64,000 nt of DNA from Acanthococcus lagerstroemiae (GCA_031841125.1 CM063107.1:46761497-46825496); one strand, 5' to 3'; shown: positions 9,968 to 22,637, numbered from the stretch's first letter. Notes: generated from the sequence alone by a model not told the origin. Numbers and translations are program-made.

Positions 9968-10019
9968 AGGTCCATTTCGCTAGCCTCCCCCCAATTAGAT
10001 TCCGAAGTGAAAGACTATT

Positions 10020-10445
10020 TCTTATTTGTACCTATTTTGTACCAATTTGTACCACCAACTCCGAATTTCGTACCCTCCCCCTTCCGCACTTATTCGTAAA
10101 ATAAGTAGCCCTACTGCCCCCCTCCATGGAAGCATTCGGCACCCGGAGTGGTATCAAAATTTTGTGCCTATTTTGTACCATTTGGTGCCTCTTTTGTACA
10201 ATTTTGTACCACCCAATCCCGAATTTTGTATCCTCCCTCTTCCCCACTTGATCACAAAATAAGTAACCCCCCCCCCTGGAAGCATTCGGCACCCGGAGTA
10301 GTATCAAAATTTTGTACCTGTTTGTTTTGTTCCGTTTTGTACCATCCATCCCGGATTTTTAACCCCTCCCTCACCCTCCCTTCTCCACCTATTTTTAAGA
10401 TAAACAGGCTCCACTCTGTGGAGTCGTTCATCTGCACCCGGGGTG
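10020..10445. repeat. Tandem 125-150-bp units in the left foldback arm
   Basis: Three successive copies of a unit with TTTTGTACCA, a CCCGAATTTTGTA-like segment, a C-rich run and GCATTCGGCACCCGGAGT. The right arm holds about four inverted copies at 14300-14830. The 66-112-residue open frames here are products of the repeat, not genes. Confidence 0.75.
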
Positions 10446-11021
10446 GTATCAAGATTCTCAAACAAATCAACTTATACAAAGACTGAGTAAGATTCATCGA
10501 ATGTTGTGATCACCTAGGAAAACAATCAAATAGTATTACAACTAATAATTTTGAAAATTGAAAAATTTGGGAATAATTAAAACTGAGCTCTATTTGACAT
10601 TACTAACTTTGAAATCAATCTAATGCAGCAACATATGAAAAAAAATTGTGAAAATCATTTTTATATAAATGATTTTATGAAGAATCTTTTTATAAGTTTC
10701 TTGTGAGAAATTCAAATCCGTCTTCAAAATAAAGCTAGAGTCATCTTTTGAAAATTTCACTAACATTTTCGAACGTATCTTGGAAACGGAGCGTCGCCAC
10801 CCACTTGGGACAACAAAATTGAACTCAGCGTGAAAAATTGAGTGGATAACAGTATTAGACTAGGAATTTTTGATTTTCTCTAATTTTGAAAATTTCTCCA
10901 AATACATCATGTATTTTTTGGGGCAAAAAAAATTCTCGGAGACCTTCGGAGTCAGGAATGGTGCCAATTACTCAATTTTTCGTGACAAATTCAAATCCGT
11001 CGTTAAAATTGAGCTAGAGTC

Positions 11022-11125
11022 ATTTTTTTGACCAATTTCACTAACATTTTCGAGCATATCTCGGAAACGGAGCGTCGCCGTCTAATTTGAACAACGAATT
11101 TGAACTCTGCGTGAAAAACTCAGTG
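11022..11125. repeat. Internal direct copy of a foldback-arm segment
   Basis: TTTCACTAACATTTTCGAGC, CGGAAACGGAGCGTCGCC and TGAACTCTGCGTGAAAAA repeat the segment at 10755-10845 in the same orientation, about 270 bp further on. Confidence 0.75.
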
Positions 11126-11147
11126 GAAGACTATGGAATAATCTTCG

Positions 11148-11395
11148 GCGCTGATGATTTCCAAAATATTTTATCAGGAATCATCGCGAAGAATCTCTGA
11201 TGATTTTTGAAGGATTTCTTCAGAAAAACGTTTCGATGGTTTTCAGAGATTTTTATCGGAAATTTTTGGGATAGATTACCGATGATTTCAGAAGATTTCA
11301 TCAAAAATGTTCGGGGAAAATCTCTGATGATTTCCATGGAGTTTTATCAGAAACCTTTGAGAAAAATCTCTGATGATTTCCGTGGGTAAAAATCA
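11148..11395. repeat. Minisatellite with CTGATGATTT core
   Basis: TCTCTGATGATTT recurs near 11196, 11320 and 11370, with degenerate copies between, in units of roughly 45 bp. Open frames of 60-68 residues on both strands come from the repeat. Confidence 0.6.
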
Positions 11396-12265
11396 TTTAT
11401 GATTGTATAGACAGACAGGGACAATGATCCGTTGCGCAACATTCAGAATTTGAAAAAATCTCAAACGTCATTAAACTGAAGCTTAAATTTTATTTAATGG
11501 CATAAGCTATTGTCAATTAGTTTACAAAAACCTGGGAAAATTCACGGAAAATTACGGTCGCAGAATGATCACAAAGTTATATACAATTTGGAAGGGGTTG
11601 AGGGGTAAATCAAGATGAGGACATGATTTTATATTATCAACTCGAATAGGAAGATTCTGCACTACTCAAGGAAAGGTGCAGTCACCCCATAAGAGTCATC
11701 AATTAGTTAATATTTTAATTAAAAAATTTTTTTTTAATGGAATTTCGAATAATTATACGAAATATAACCTTAAAGGCGATTCAATATAGCGAGTCTTCAA
11801 AACATTTGTGTAAGAAATTTGAGTAAGATTCTTAGAAAATTGTAGTCCCGTTCTGGAAATGATAAGGAAGAATAATGACAATAACTCGAAGTATAAATCT
11901 ACAAATTTTCAGAAAATTCGGGAATGTTGTATTTGATTTGATAGAAAAAGTCTTTAGCCACCTATAGAGCATAAAATTTAGCTCGATTTGTGGAAAATAT
12001 TCGTCATTATAGAAAAATTATCACGGGGTTGTGCCAAGACGTTTGTGGGAGAAAAAGAAAATGGAAATTCGAATGATTTCGGGAAATGACAACCTGATCT
12101 ATAATCGGTGAATTTTTCATTTAAGACATCGAAAACTCTCCACTAACTGAAAGAAGACAGATTCCTGTTCGTTTTTCCCGTAGATAACCCTTATCGATGA
12201 AGAACAAGGGGAATAAGGTTACAGGGCACTGCCCCCTGACTACTTGTCCCCTTCCCTAATGAGAC

Positions 12266-13015
12266 TAGTGATGCAAGATATTGAGAAAATCAACATCGAT
12301 ACGATAATATTGTTATTATCACGATAATTAAAAATATCGATATTGTACTTTATAAATATCGATAGATATTATCGATATTTCTGATATTTTGATCGGAAAT
12401 ACTTAGACCAAGTTAACCTGCCTTGTTTAATCTTTTTTTTTTAAACAGTGTTTTCTATAATACTTGTCCACTATATTTTACTAATGATTTTCTAAGTTCC
12501 CTTTCTTCATACAGTTTTGAGGTCATAGACTAATGGACAATAATTCCTGTCAAAACCAAATTTTTGGCTCAATAATAGGAAAAAACAATGAAAAATTGAA
12601 ATTTAATCAAAGGAGACTTTATAACCAGGGAACCCTCAGATATTTTTAGTACGGACGTACTTATATTATCATCAGTGAATCGTCCCAGGAAAAGGACCTA
12701 AAAATCTGTTACTTGAATAAGGCTTTTCTCTTAAATAAGGTACTAGGGAACTTGAAAAGGGAAAAATTGTATTATTTTGCACCAATACTGTCTGGCAAAA
12801 GGGTGACACTGGCGAATTTTGAGGAATTTTGGCGTTTCCAGACAGCCGATCTGGCGAAGGGAAGAAGTAAAGTAACTTGATCGGTCACACTGTATTGGAG
12901 GTTTATCGATAGATATCAAACATTATCTGATAATTGGAAAAACTCTATTATTCGATATTCAGCGGAAAAATTATCGATAGATAACGATATTTTTGATGCG
13001 ATATTTGCATCACTA
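12266..13015. mobile_element. Non-autonomous hAT element, 750 bp, perfect 8-bp TSD
   Basis: The left end is TAGTGATGCAAGATATTG and the right end is the complement of TAGTGATGCAAATATCGC. Both sides are flanked by AATGAGAC (12258-12265 and 13016-13023). An 8-bp TSD with short TIRs is the hAT signature. The ends are rich in the self-complementary motif ATATCGATA. No transposase frame is present. It inserted into foldback element 1. Confidence 0.92.
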
Positions 13016-13320
13016 AATGAGACACAAAATCCGTCTTTACCTCATATTTTCACCAGTTTACAATAACTCTGGCTAACTAGTATTTATGTAAGTTTATAGC
13101 GAGTTAGCAGCGTAGCTACAAATGTTTTTAATCCAAAATAGTTCAATTTTCTTTTTTTTTAATTACACACAGTTTTACAAATTAGAAATGTTTTACATTA
13201 ACTTAAAATCTCTAGAGAAAATTTTAAACCTTACAATTTTTATTTTATTTTTTAAAGGTGCATAATATAGCCGTAAATCTTAGAAAATTGCAAGAAACTC
13301 AGAGATAATTCAATGATAGA

Positions 13321-13408
13321 GGGGTGTATGGCGATGCACGCATGCTAAATTGGGCCCGGGATACCGCACCCCCTATCCTGGAAACGCCCCGAATGGGCCT
13401 GCGTCAGA
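13321..13408 (-). repeat. SINE2-like fragment
   Basis: GTATGGCGATGCACGCATGC, followed by a diverged CCGCACCCCC segment, matches the SINE2-like repeat of 18506-18838. It is truncated. Strand refers to the ACTCGAAAGGG orientation of the family. Confidence 0.7.
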
Positions 13409-14883
13409 ATAGGGGGGAACTCACAGACAACACTCCAAAGAAAATTCCCAACATTCTAACAAATTGTAGGTACAAAATTTGATGATATATTTTAAAGGAA
13501 ACACAAAATAAATTCGGATCACAATATTTACAGATAATTAAAGTTATTTAACAAATTCAGAAAAATTATTCTCAAAACTCCAGAAAATAATGAAAAACTC
13601 GAAAGGAATCCCATAAAATTGAAAAAAAAAATGAATGTACTCTAAATATTCAGAAATTCAAAATGTACAGGACTTGATAACAATTTTCAAATTTCCAAAA
13701 ATGTTCAGAAATTTATTAATAGATTGTGAGACAAGTTCAAAAAATTGAGAATTCCAATACTGATGAGAATGTAATACCAAATTGCAAAAAATTTTTGAAC
13801 TACTCCAAACAGGAATTCTCAGAAGAACAAATGTGAAAATAAATTACAAATTTTAGAGAAAATCAAAAATTCTTAGTCTAATACTGTTTTTTACTCAATT
13901 TTTCACGCTGATGAGTTCAATTTTGTTGTCCAAAGTGGGGGACGACGCTCCGTTTCTAAGATACGCTCGAAAATGTTGGTGAAATTGTTCAAAAAATGAC
14001 TCTGGCTCTATTCTGACGACGGATTTGAATTACTCACGAAAAACTTATAAAAGGATTCCTCATAAAATCATCTATAAAAACGATTCTCACAATTTTTTTC
14101 ATATTTTTCTGCATTAGAATGATTTCAAAGTTAGCAATGTCGAATAGAGCTCATTTTAAATATCATCAAATTTTTTATTTTTCAAAATTATTATTAGTCG
14201 TAATACTATTTGATTGTTTTCCTAGGTGACCACAACATTCAATGAATCTTACTCAGTCTTCATATAAGTTGATTTATTTGAGAATCTTGATACCACCCCG
14301 AGTGCAGATGAACGACTCCACAGAGTGGGGCCTATTTATCTTACGAATAGGCGGTGAAGGGAGGGGGGGGAGGTAAAAATTCGGGATTGATGGTAAAAAA
14401 TAGTACAAGACAAACATGCACAAAATTTTGATACTACTCCGGGTACCGAATGCTTTCTCGGGGTGGGGGTACTTATTTTGCGATTAAGTGGGGAAGGGGG
14501 GTACAAAATTTGGGATTGGTAGTACAAAATATTACAAAATAGGCACAAAATTTCAATACCACTCTGGGTGCCGAATGCTTCCATGGGGGGCCATGGGGCT
14601 ACCTATTTTGCGAATAAGTGCTGAAGGGAAAGGGTACAAAATTCGGGATTGGTGGAACAAAATGGTACAAAATAGGTACAACATTTCCGTATCACTTCCG
14701 GTGCGATATTCTCAAGGGCGGAGGGGCTACGTTTCGCTAGGCCCCCCAATTAATTAAAACAAAAATGCCGGTAACGATGTGGATACAAAATTCAGGGTTG
14801 GTGGTACAAATTGGTACAAATTATGAGATAGTTTTTGACTTCGGAATCTAATTTCAGGGGGGGGGGGCTGGCGAAACGGACCT

Positions 14884-15419
14884 AAAATGAAACGAGTTTC
14901 TACCCGAACTTGGTGTGTAAAGGAACATATTGTCTCATTTTATCATAGAACACCTTTTTTGGCTTTTTTTATACACTGATAGAATGATAGAAATTTCCAT
15001 GGTACATGACTTTTTTTTTTTTTTTTTTGAAATTTTGAGGAAAAGTGAATATATTTTTGTTGTAAGTTTAACTGGCATAAAAACCAGAATTTCAAATCAA
15101 GGTTTACTACCTTGAAATGCATCCCCCATTTTCGAAAAATAAAACCTTTTGATTTTTCTGTTTTTAAATGCGATAAAATAAATAATTGGTTTCGGATTTG
15201 GTTACCACTTGGTAGGTAACTTCTTTGTGTCTTATGTTAAAGACAAGTGGTGATGGTTTTGTCAAATATGACTTCGAAGCCAAAAGTCCCACTGTTTTGA
15301 GGGATACGGAGGAAATTTGTGCTCGCTTCCTCGAAAACATAGTATTTTCTATTTTATTCAATTATGTATCCTGGATTGAAAAAGAGCATCTTTTTAAATT
15401 TAAATTTGGTACTATTGAC
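14884..15419. other. Low-information stretch
   Basis: A T-run at 15011-15028, and a pair of opposed open frames (15164-15437) without recognisable domains. Confidence 0.4.
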
Positions 15420-15427
15420 CGTGTATT

Positions 15428-15666
15428 CAGGGCCTGATTTAGGCACTTGCGGGCCCGGGGCCCAAATTTTGTGTGGGCCCCCAAAAAATTTTGTTTAGCA
15501 ACATTGATCATAATTTTCATTATTATTATTAATATCGTCATCCGTCATCATTAGTTTTTTATTATTTTTTATTTTTTAAAGAGCTATTCAATAACATCCA
15601 TCATCAGATCTACGGAATTAGTTATAGGATGTGCGGGCCCCCTGGGCCCCCCTAAATCTGGCCCTG
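15428..15666. mobile_element. hAT MITE, 239 bp, perfect 8-bp TSD
   Basis: Ends are CAGGGCCTGATTTAGG on the left and the complement of CAGGGCCAGATTTAGG on the right, with GGGCCC-rich subterminal sequence. CGTGTATT flanks both sides (15420-15427 and 15667-15674). Confidence 0.93.
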
Positions 15667-15674
15667 CGTGTATT

Positions 15675-17173
15675 GGAACATATGATACAAAAAAACTGGG
15701 GAAAATGATGTTTTTTCAATCAAAATTTCATTAATCTATCTCCGAAAATACAAAAAAGCATAATGTGAGGCAAACTACATACACGTATTAAGGTTTCCAG
15801 TATTTTGCGAACGAGGGACGAGTATCCAGTTTACGATACCCCCTTTTAGAAAAATCCCGGCGATATTTGCAATTTCCAAACGAAACACATTTCTACACTT
15901 ACACGAGCCACAAGCTAGCTGAAACAACTTTGTCAGATTCTGCGACAGCAATAAAAGCAATTTTTATGGTTTACGAATTCCAGTTCTTGTAAAATAAATG
16001 TTTTAAACGCGACGTGTTCAATTGTTTCAATCGACAAAAAGGGAAGCTTATAGCGCGTATAGAGGTTTGCTGGCATCGTGGCATCGAATCCAACTCCCCG
16101 CCCCCGTACAAACAACTCCGACGAAATCCGTTTTATCTTCAACATGAACTCATAACTGAAGACTGTTTATCCACTTCGGAGAGGATCACCGACTCGAAAA
16201 TATTTGCACTCTAACGACAGTATGCAGTCCCAAAAAGGATAAAATATAGGCGTGTTTCTTTACTAAAATCAAGAGTTCAGGTCGGAGAAACTTTAACAGA
16301 AATGTCATTTGCAAAGGATCCGAGAGCGCGATGTCGGAAAAGCATTGCGTTTATACCCCTGCTGTGCTTTGTGTTCGCCAGCGTATTCTAATCAAAGGCA
16401 AACGTCGTGTATCAAAATTGGTTTATGTAATTTGCAATATCGTGCAAACTCGGAACGGGGTAATGAGCTCGTTCTTTTTTAAATGAAAACTAGAAGCTCA
16501 GTCAAATAGAATTATTTATTTTACGAAGAAAGGAGGGAAAAGGGAAACGTAGCGAAAAAAGGAGCATTAGAAAAATAAGTTATTTAAAGCGAACGAGAAA
16601 TACGTTATTGCGGTACCCACGGTTTTTTCTTTTTCTTTCATTTCCCACTTTAGTCATCGATTTACTCCCAAAATGGTAAAGACGGAACGTTAGATTGGAG
16701 AAATTTATTTTCCTTTTGCCAGATATTTGTACAGACGGATGAACCTGAGAGTAACACAGTACACCCGATACATTGGGTTTTCCTAATTTCGAAACGACGA
16801 CGAATACGAATTTCAGCTATACACCAGTCGACTTTAATGCAACCCGGAGAAAGGTACCTCAAGTCGGAAAAATCACGTTCTTGTTTTCAAGTGTACCTTA
16901 TGCTGCACACTTTGGAGAGTATTTAAGGGGGGAAAAACAATCCGCTGAAAAATGAAGGTGATACGGGGTTCTAAAACTGAAATGTACTAAACTAAAGTTT
17001 AAGGAAAGCCATGAACGTTCGGAAAGGAAACCTCGCGTTCATTTTTGTACACGAAGTCAAATCGTTAAGGGATAAATGCGGATCCTCCAGTGGTAAACTT
17101 TCATCTTTCGCAGGGAAAAAATTCTCTTCTCCAGAAGAAGGGCCAGGCCGTACCACGCATTTCTGAATTTTCA
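15675..17173. other. Possibly unique sequence, CpG-containing, no gene recognised
   Basis: This stretch has many CpGs and no repeat partner elsewhere in the window, unlike its neighbours. No exon was recognised. It may be single-copy intergenic DNA. Confidence 0.35.
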
Positions 17174-17181
17174 ACTTGAAG

Positions 17182-17400
17182 CATGGCCGTGCAGAGGAAA
17201 TCCGGGCCCTGGGGGGATGTAAAAAATAGGTAAAAGCAAAAAAAAAAGAAAAAGAAACACAATGTTTTTAGGGTCCTTTTTGTAAAAGCAGATTTTTTTA
17301 ACACTGGCGGGCCCTTAGCAAGCCCTCAAACCCCTTAGCGGGCCCCTCAAAAAACTCGGGCCCGGGGAACCTCTCTTTCCCCCCTCTCTACACAGGCCTG
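17182..17400. mobile_element. hAT MITE, 219 bp, perfect 8-bp TSD
   Basis: The left end CATGGCCGTGCAGAGG pairs with the complement of the right end (CAGGCCTGTGTAGAGAGG), both followed by GGGCCC. ACTTGAAG flanks both sides (17174-17181 and 17401-17408). Confidence 0.9.
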
Positions 17401-17650
17401 ACTTGAAGATAATCACTTGAGCTGCTGGCTCAGTTATTCTCATACGGCTTCTCGTTGCTTGTTTGTTTTTATTCTATTTTGTTTTATTCTTGTTTTATGC
17501 ACTCGCCCACTTTTTATTATGTCTTGTCATACCTCAAATGCTCCCCTGCTCCGAACTGAGTTCGCTTGTGGATGGGGAGAGGGTAAAATAATAACTAAAT
17601 AGGAAAAATAAAAAAAATTGGTTATTTTTGGTCGCCGATTCTATTTTTCT

Positions 17651-18139
17651 TCAGGTTCTAAAGATGTGGCCCATATTTTGGACTGAAAATCTCCAACATT
17701 TGATTAGGTGCATATTGGCAGCACTGGCGAACACAGAAGAAAAACATGTAATAATGTAACCCAACGTAGTCAACATATCATCTCGGTATCCTTTTAGAAT
17801 CGGAGTATTTTTAATACATATTTCAACCCATTTGCAGAACGATTTAGCATTTTCTGATAAAGTTCTAAATTTTTGGAGACATTTTTTGAAATATCTCTCC
17901 TTAGCGTCGGTTTTACGTAACTCCGGGATGACTGAACTGCAATACAGAGCGACAAAATTTTGGAGCAACAAAATGAGCAAGCCGAGAAAAGAATTTGCGG
18001 GAGGAGGATGTAAAAAAGTAAGGCGCAAAATACTGAAAACTGGCACTGTTTTCTCTAGGGTGTCCCTTGTATTAAGAATTCTCGAATTTTGGACTGGACT
18101 TCCCTCACGTCTTCCCTTGAAGTACGAAAATAATGTCAC
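17651..18139 (-). other. Unrecognised 162-codon open frame
   Basis: A long open frame for this composition, starting ATG at 18139. The opposite strand is also partly open (17832-18209). The translation has a hydrophobic segment (FLGLLILLLQNFVALYCSSV, about residues 50-70) but no domain I recognise. There is no visible splice context and no supporting neighbour. It could be a decayed transposon frame or chance. Confidence 0.2.
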
Positions 18140-18252
18140 TCAGTTTTCAGTTTTGACATGGATATATCCATTGGCTGGCCCACCCATCCTCTATACCGAC
18201 CGACACTGAACTTGATTCCAGTTCAGTTCAGTTGTGTGTACTGCGTGAAGCC

Positions 18253-18387
18253 CGGGGCCGATTTTAAGTATTTTGCCGCCCTGGGCTGCAGTATTTTTGC
18301 CACCTAATTTTTTTACATTCCCCCGCCACCGCCCCAAAATTTTGCCGCTCTGGACTGCAGTCAGCCGATATGGTAAAACCGGCACTG
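18253..18387. mobile_element. hAT MITE, 135 bp, 7/8 TSD
   Basis: The left end CGGGGCCGATTTTA and the complement of the right end CAGTGCCGGTTTTA are alike. Flanks are GTGAAGCC (18245-18252) and GTGAAGAC (18388-18395). Confidence 0.75.
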
Positions 18388-18505
18388 GTGAAGACAATTA
18401 GTATGATGTAGCTCTTCATATGGTCACAATTCAGTTCAGTGATCCATATTTCAATGGAAATTATTTTTGACGTTTTTAGGGTCGGTGCAGCCGAGCCTTA
18501 TACAA

Positions 18506-18838
18506 TGGTGTGATGGGACGTATGGCGATGCACGCATGCCAAAGTGACCCCTGAGACACCGCACCCCCAGCCACAGGAACTACCCTTTCGAGTATCTCGT
18601 CAGTGACCTGAGGGACACCTTGAGGCCAGGCTCAAGCCCCCATTTCTACGTGCCGGAACGGTGCGCGCGTCCTATCAGGGCCACCATGGGGCTCCCTACT
18701 GACCGAGGTCCGCACTCCCTGAGTGCTCGCCTGAAAATTTCAGGTCCCCCACGGCTGGACGCGCTGCCTGTCTTCACTCACCCCTCACCTCCTCGTCTTG
18801 GTCCGTGTGTAATGGAAATAATAATAATAATAATAAAA
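18506..18838 (-). repeat. SINE2-like repeat, long form
   Basis: About 330 bp, sharing with 24015-24328 and 40378-40690 the blocks GTATGGCGATGCACGCATGCC, CACCGCACCCCC, CTTTCGAGTATC and CTCACCCCTCACCTC. An (AAT)n run sits at the right edge. No clear tRNA head was seen. Strand is given for the ACTCGAAAGGG motif, because orientation is uncertain. The 91-residue frame inside is not a gene. Confidence 0.7.
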
Positions 18839-19061
18839 GTTCTAACCGACGTAAGAGTGGGGCTTGTGGTTTTAAATGTAAAAGTGAACATGTAATTGTG
18901 TGTAAAAGAAACAGATAGGAAAAGATGGTTTTACATCGTGCTTACAGTTTCTGTAAAAAAGTGACTCGGAGTATCAACATAAGGAATCGATGAAAGGAGT
19001 TCATTTTGTGAGGTTTGTAATATTATTGTGTACGGTTTGACATCTTACATCCATGGGTATA

Positions 19062-19424
19062 CTTCCAGCCATGTGCTCATCATTGATCTTGATCTTAGCT
19101 GCGCGACTAATCTGCAGCCGTGTGGTTAATAGAAATTTCCATTAGGAGGGTATGATACATTCATGTTACTATGACGTCATATTACTGACCTGAAGCTACT
19201 TCAGCGAAAACCGTGTTTGTACCAAACGTTACGCTCCCCCGACATTCTTCCAGCCATTTGCTCATTGATCTTGATCTTTGCTGCGCGACTGCAGTCGGCA
19301 GCCATGTTGTTAATAGAAATTTCAATGGAAATTTTTTCATTAGTGTATGATACACTCCTGTTTCTATGAAGTCATACTACTTAGGATACTTGAGCGAAAA
19401 CCGTGTTTGTACCAAACGTTTGGG
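19062..19424. repeat. Two tandem 184-bp satellite-like units
   Basis: CTTCCAGCCAT...TTGATCTTGATCTT...GCTGCGCGACT...GAGCGAAAACCGTGTTTGTACCAAACG-type blocks occur at 19062 and again at 19246. Related blocks lie at 22738-22795 and, inverted, at 36905-37740. Confidence 0.8.
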
Positions 19425-19724
19425 TTTTACCTTCTCCTAGCATTCTGTCGTGAATGCCTTATCAATCTTGAAACTGGACACGTCTAGGTAGTACGACGAG
19501 AATGGTTCTAAAATCGAAAGGAAATTTAACTGAATGTGTAGAACATGTCAATAACCAGGGTTAGACAGGATTTAAATCCTCAGCCGTTTTAAATCTAAAT
19601 TTCCAAAAATCCTGATTTTAGATTTCGGATTTCAAATACTTTTTTAAACAGGATTTCGTATTTCGAATTCAACTTCTAATTATCAGAAAGGGATTTGCAT
19701 CTTGATGATTCCAAAAATCAGACG

Positions 19725-20010
19725 CAAAACTATAGGGGGTGTGGGGGTTGACCCCCCCCCCTCCCCCCGCCACCCCCAATAATTTGACAGTCGGTAAATA
19801 TTGAAACTGTTCGTTTGAATTTTTCATTTTGTATGAATGTATGTTTGTTTGTTTGTTTGTTTTTTCCTCAATTAAAAAATATTTCGATTAAGAAATCGAC
19901 AAATTTTTAATTTTTCTAAAAATTTTGTCGGCGACTTTTTAGTTTTCATAAAATATTTGTCTGCAAATTTTTCTTCTCCATGTCCCCAAACTGAAAGTCA
20001 AGTTTCGTTT
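19725..20010. repeat. Direct repeat A (copy 1)
   Basis: The blocks CCAATAATTTGACAGTCGG, TTGAAACTGTTC, (GTTT)n and TTTTGTCGGCGA recur in the same order and orientation at 21255-21490. Confidence 0.75.
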
Positions 20011-21254
20011 CTGAAAATGGAGTGCCCTGGACTCCCGTCAGAGACTATAGTCAGTCAAAAGCCGAAGGTTTCCAGCTGAGTATCGAACGTTATCTAAAAG
20101 GTTGAAACAAAGCTGAAATGTGGAAGACATTTCAAAAATCTGGAAGTCGATAGCAAACGTTGAATTTCGAAATTCAATGACTATTCTGTTTTTACTAAAT
20201 TCTCTGTTTGACCTAGAGCCTGATAGTTGAGAAAGTTGAAGATTTTATTGAAATTTAAAAGTTGAAAGCAAAAGACTTTTCTAGTGTCACAAAAGCTGAA
20301 TTCAATAGCAAATGTTCTATTGTTTAATTTACGGGTTTTGGTCCAGGTGAATATAGGAGGGTTATTCTTCGAAACTGTTGATATTTCAGTCTCCATCAGT
20401 TTCTCACAAGCTATTAATGATACGGGCATTTTTTTATTTTTTTATTTTATTTTTTTTCGTTGATAGATATGACACAATTCTACTTTTTCAAGCTTTCAGA
20501 AGAAAATTTGATCTACTTTTAATGGGTCAATATTGGACTAAATATGCTAAAATGTCCGTCGTCATGGCTGTACCTGGAACAATTTTCATTATTTTTTTAT
20601 TTATTTTTTCTAAATTGTCAAGCTGTATATTAGAATAAACTGTGACAACATAGAGTGCTACTTTAAATCGATGAAGGAATCACAAGGTAACATTGAAATC
20701 GTATCTTCACAGGGTGGAGTCAGTATGGGCAGCTCTGTAAATTGTCCCTCAATTTTTCGTCCATCGGTATGGCTCTTTTTCAACCAATCGCAAAACAAGA
20801 GTTTCAATATTTTTTCGTCGCTAATAATGGTCAAATTGTATATTCCTATCAAAACAATACGGTCCGCATATCAAATCCCTTTTTTTTTGTGACGGGACTC
20901 GTGCATTCACGTATTGTCTAAAATTGAGAATTTAAAAAAAAGTGTCTTCCGGCATGGTCATCTTTGAAGAATGACCCTGGAGGGAAATTTTGTCTGGAAC
21001 AAAAGTCAAACCTGCATGTGTTTTTCCCAGAAGAACGAAACGGGCTTGTTGCACGAATTCCCCTAAAATCCGATTGACCTGAAACTTCGTAGGCTTTTTT
21101 TTTCGACTTTATTGGGATCAATTTAGGATACTGTGTGTTCCTTTCAAGTATCTAACATCCTTCCGCCTTACTCTTCCAGACTAGGTTATGCCCATGTGCG
21201 CAAATGTGAGTGCTTGGGGTATAAGGTTCCAATCTGCATTTGCAGGGATGAAAC

Positions 21255-21490
21255 TATGAGGGGGGGGGGACGCCCAATAATTTGGCAGTCGGCAAATTTT
21301 GAAACTGTTCATTTTCTAAGAACGTTTGTTTGTTTGTTTGTTTATTTTTTTCCAATTAGAAAATATTTTGATAGAAAATTGGCAAATTTTCAAATTAAAA
21401 AAAATTTGTCGGCGAATTTTTAGTTTCTAAATAATATTTGCAGGCAAATTTTTCTTTTCCATCTCCGCACCCCTAAACTAAAAGTCATGT
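21255..21490. repeat. Direct repeat A (copy 2)
   Basis: Partner of 19725-20010. A G-run begins the copy and AAAAGTCATGTTTCGT-like sequence ends it, as in copy 1. Confidence 0.75.
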
Positions 21491-21942
21491 TTCGTATCTG
21501 CCAAAAATAATTAAAATCCAAATCCAAAAAATAGGGTGCTTGTAGCGCCGCACTGCGGCAAATATTCTAAAAATCCTCACTTCATCAATTTTAACAATTT
21601 ACCATTAACTTATTAGTATCTTGAAAATCAAACCTTATGTACTGATATGTAGTTTTACAATATTGTATTATAAAATATGAAATATTCGTAAAATAATGCG
21701 TTCGGTGCTTTTGCATTCGGGAAAAAATAATTCGTGCTCTTTTCCATTCGGGAAAATATGTGTCCGTTCGTGAAAACGGATTCGGGAAAATGACCGTGAA
21801 TCTGTCATATTCTTCGAACGCGAAGGAAGCTCATTTGGTCACCTGTTAGTAAGTAGGAAGTTAGAACGCTGAACGCAAAGTCCTAAGAATTTCTCTCATT
21901 CACTAATTACAGTTAGCATTTTAGTGCTGAGCTACAGACAAG

Positions 21943-22368
21943 TGTGGAATAATTATTACGAACAGAGTAAATTACTGATTATTAAATATTAATATTAATT
22001 AAAATATTAACATTCTAATAATCTCCCATGTAGGGAAAAATTATTCCAACCAATTTTATTTTGCCATCAAGAAAATGAAGAATCTCGAAGGCCGCTGGGT
22101 GGACAAGCTCCCGAGCTAGAAGATTTTGTTAAGAAGATGTTTTATTTAATTGTTATATGTTCGCTTAATAAATTCAGTTCATGAATTTCCTTGTCCTTAC
22201 TTGTGGGCAATGATGAGAGTGACCTACTGAATTTTCCACTGCGCAATAATTCTTAAATTGGTTGGAATAATTTTTCCCTCGATGTGAGATTATTAGAATA
22301 TTAATATTTTAATTAATATTTATATTTAATAATCAATAATTTACTCTGCTCGTAATAATTATTCAACA
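21943..22368. mobile_element. MITE with TIRs of about 110 bp
   Basis: The left arm from TGTGGAATAATTATTAC to about 22055 is inverted at about 22255-22368. Flanks are ACAAG on both sides (21938-21942 and 22369-22373). A related copy is broken up at 29880-30776. The middle has an incomplete frame only. Confidence 0.8.
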
Positions 22369-22637
22369 ACAAGAGAAACTGAATGTAAACGTCCTCAGCC
22401 AACGGTAGATTGAAGCTTGCGTGTGTGCTTACTGCTGAGTTGCTGAAATTTAGAAGTAAAAATTCAGATTATCGGATTTTGGATTTAAAATCCCAATTTT
22501 TCTGAGAATCGAAAGGATTTAGATTTGAAATTCTTTTCTGAAAAGGATTTGAGACTTTGAATTCAGATTCTTTTTTTAACCAGGATTTTGGATTTCAATC
22601 TTGGAGTTCCCAGATTTTGCCCATCTCTGTCAGTAAC

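Larger units (their letters stand above)
9968..14883. mobile_element. Foldback element 1, 4.9 kb, with arms of about 0.9-1.0 kb
   Basis: The left arm (9968-10890) reappears inverted as the right arm (13855-14883). Anchor matches include AGGTCCATTTCGCTAGCC with its complement at 14866-14883; CTGAGTAAGATTCAT (10484) with ATGAATCTTACTCAG (14242); and AACGGAGCGTCGCC (10794) with GACGCTCCGTTTC near 13945. The outer half of each arm is built of 125-150-bp units containing GAATTTTGTA, GGAAGCATTCGGCACCCGGA and TTTTGTACC. No transposase was found inside. Termini and TSD are not certain. Confidence 0.8.
19556..22629. mobile_element. hAT-like element, 3.1 kb, 7/8 TSD
   Basis: The left end CAGGGTTAGACAGGATTT and the complement of the right end CAGAGATGGGCAAAATCT start alike. 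The flanks are TCAATAAC (19548-19555) and TCAGTAAC (22630-22637). Both ends carry many GGATTT/AAATCC blocks. The middle holds direct repeats and an inverted-repeat element. No transposase was recognised. Confidence 0.75.

Noticed and set aside
18620..18895. 91-codon + frame
   Set aside because: It lies inside the SINE2-like repeat and its A-rich edge.
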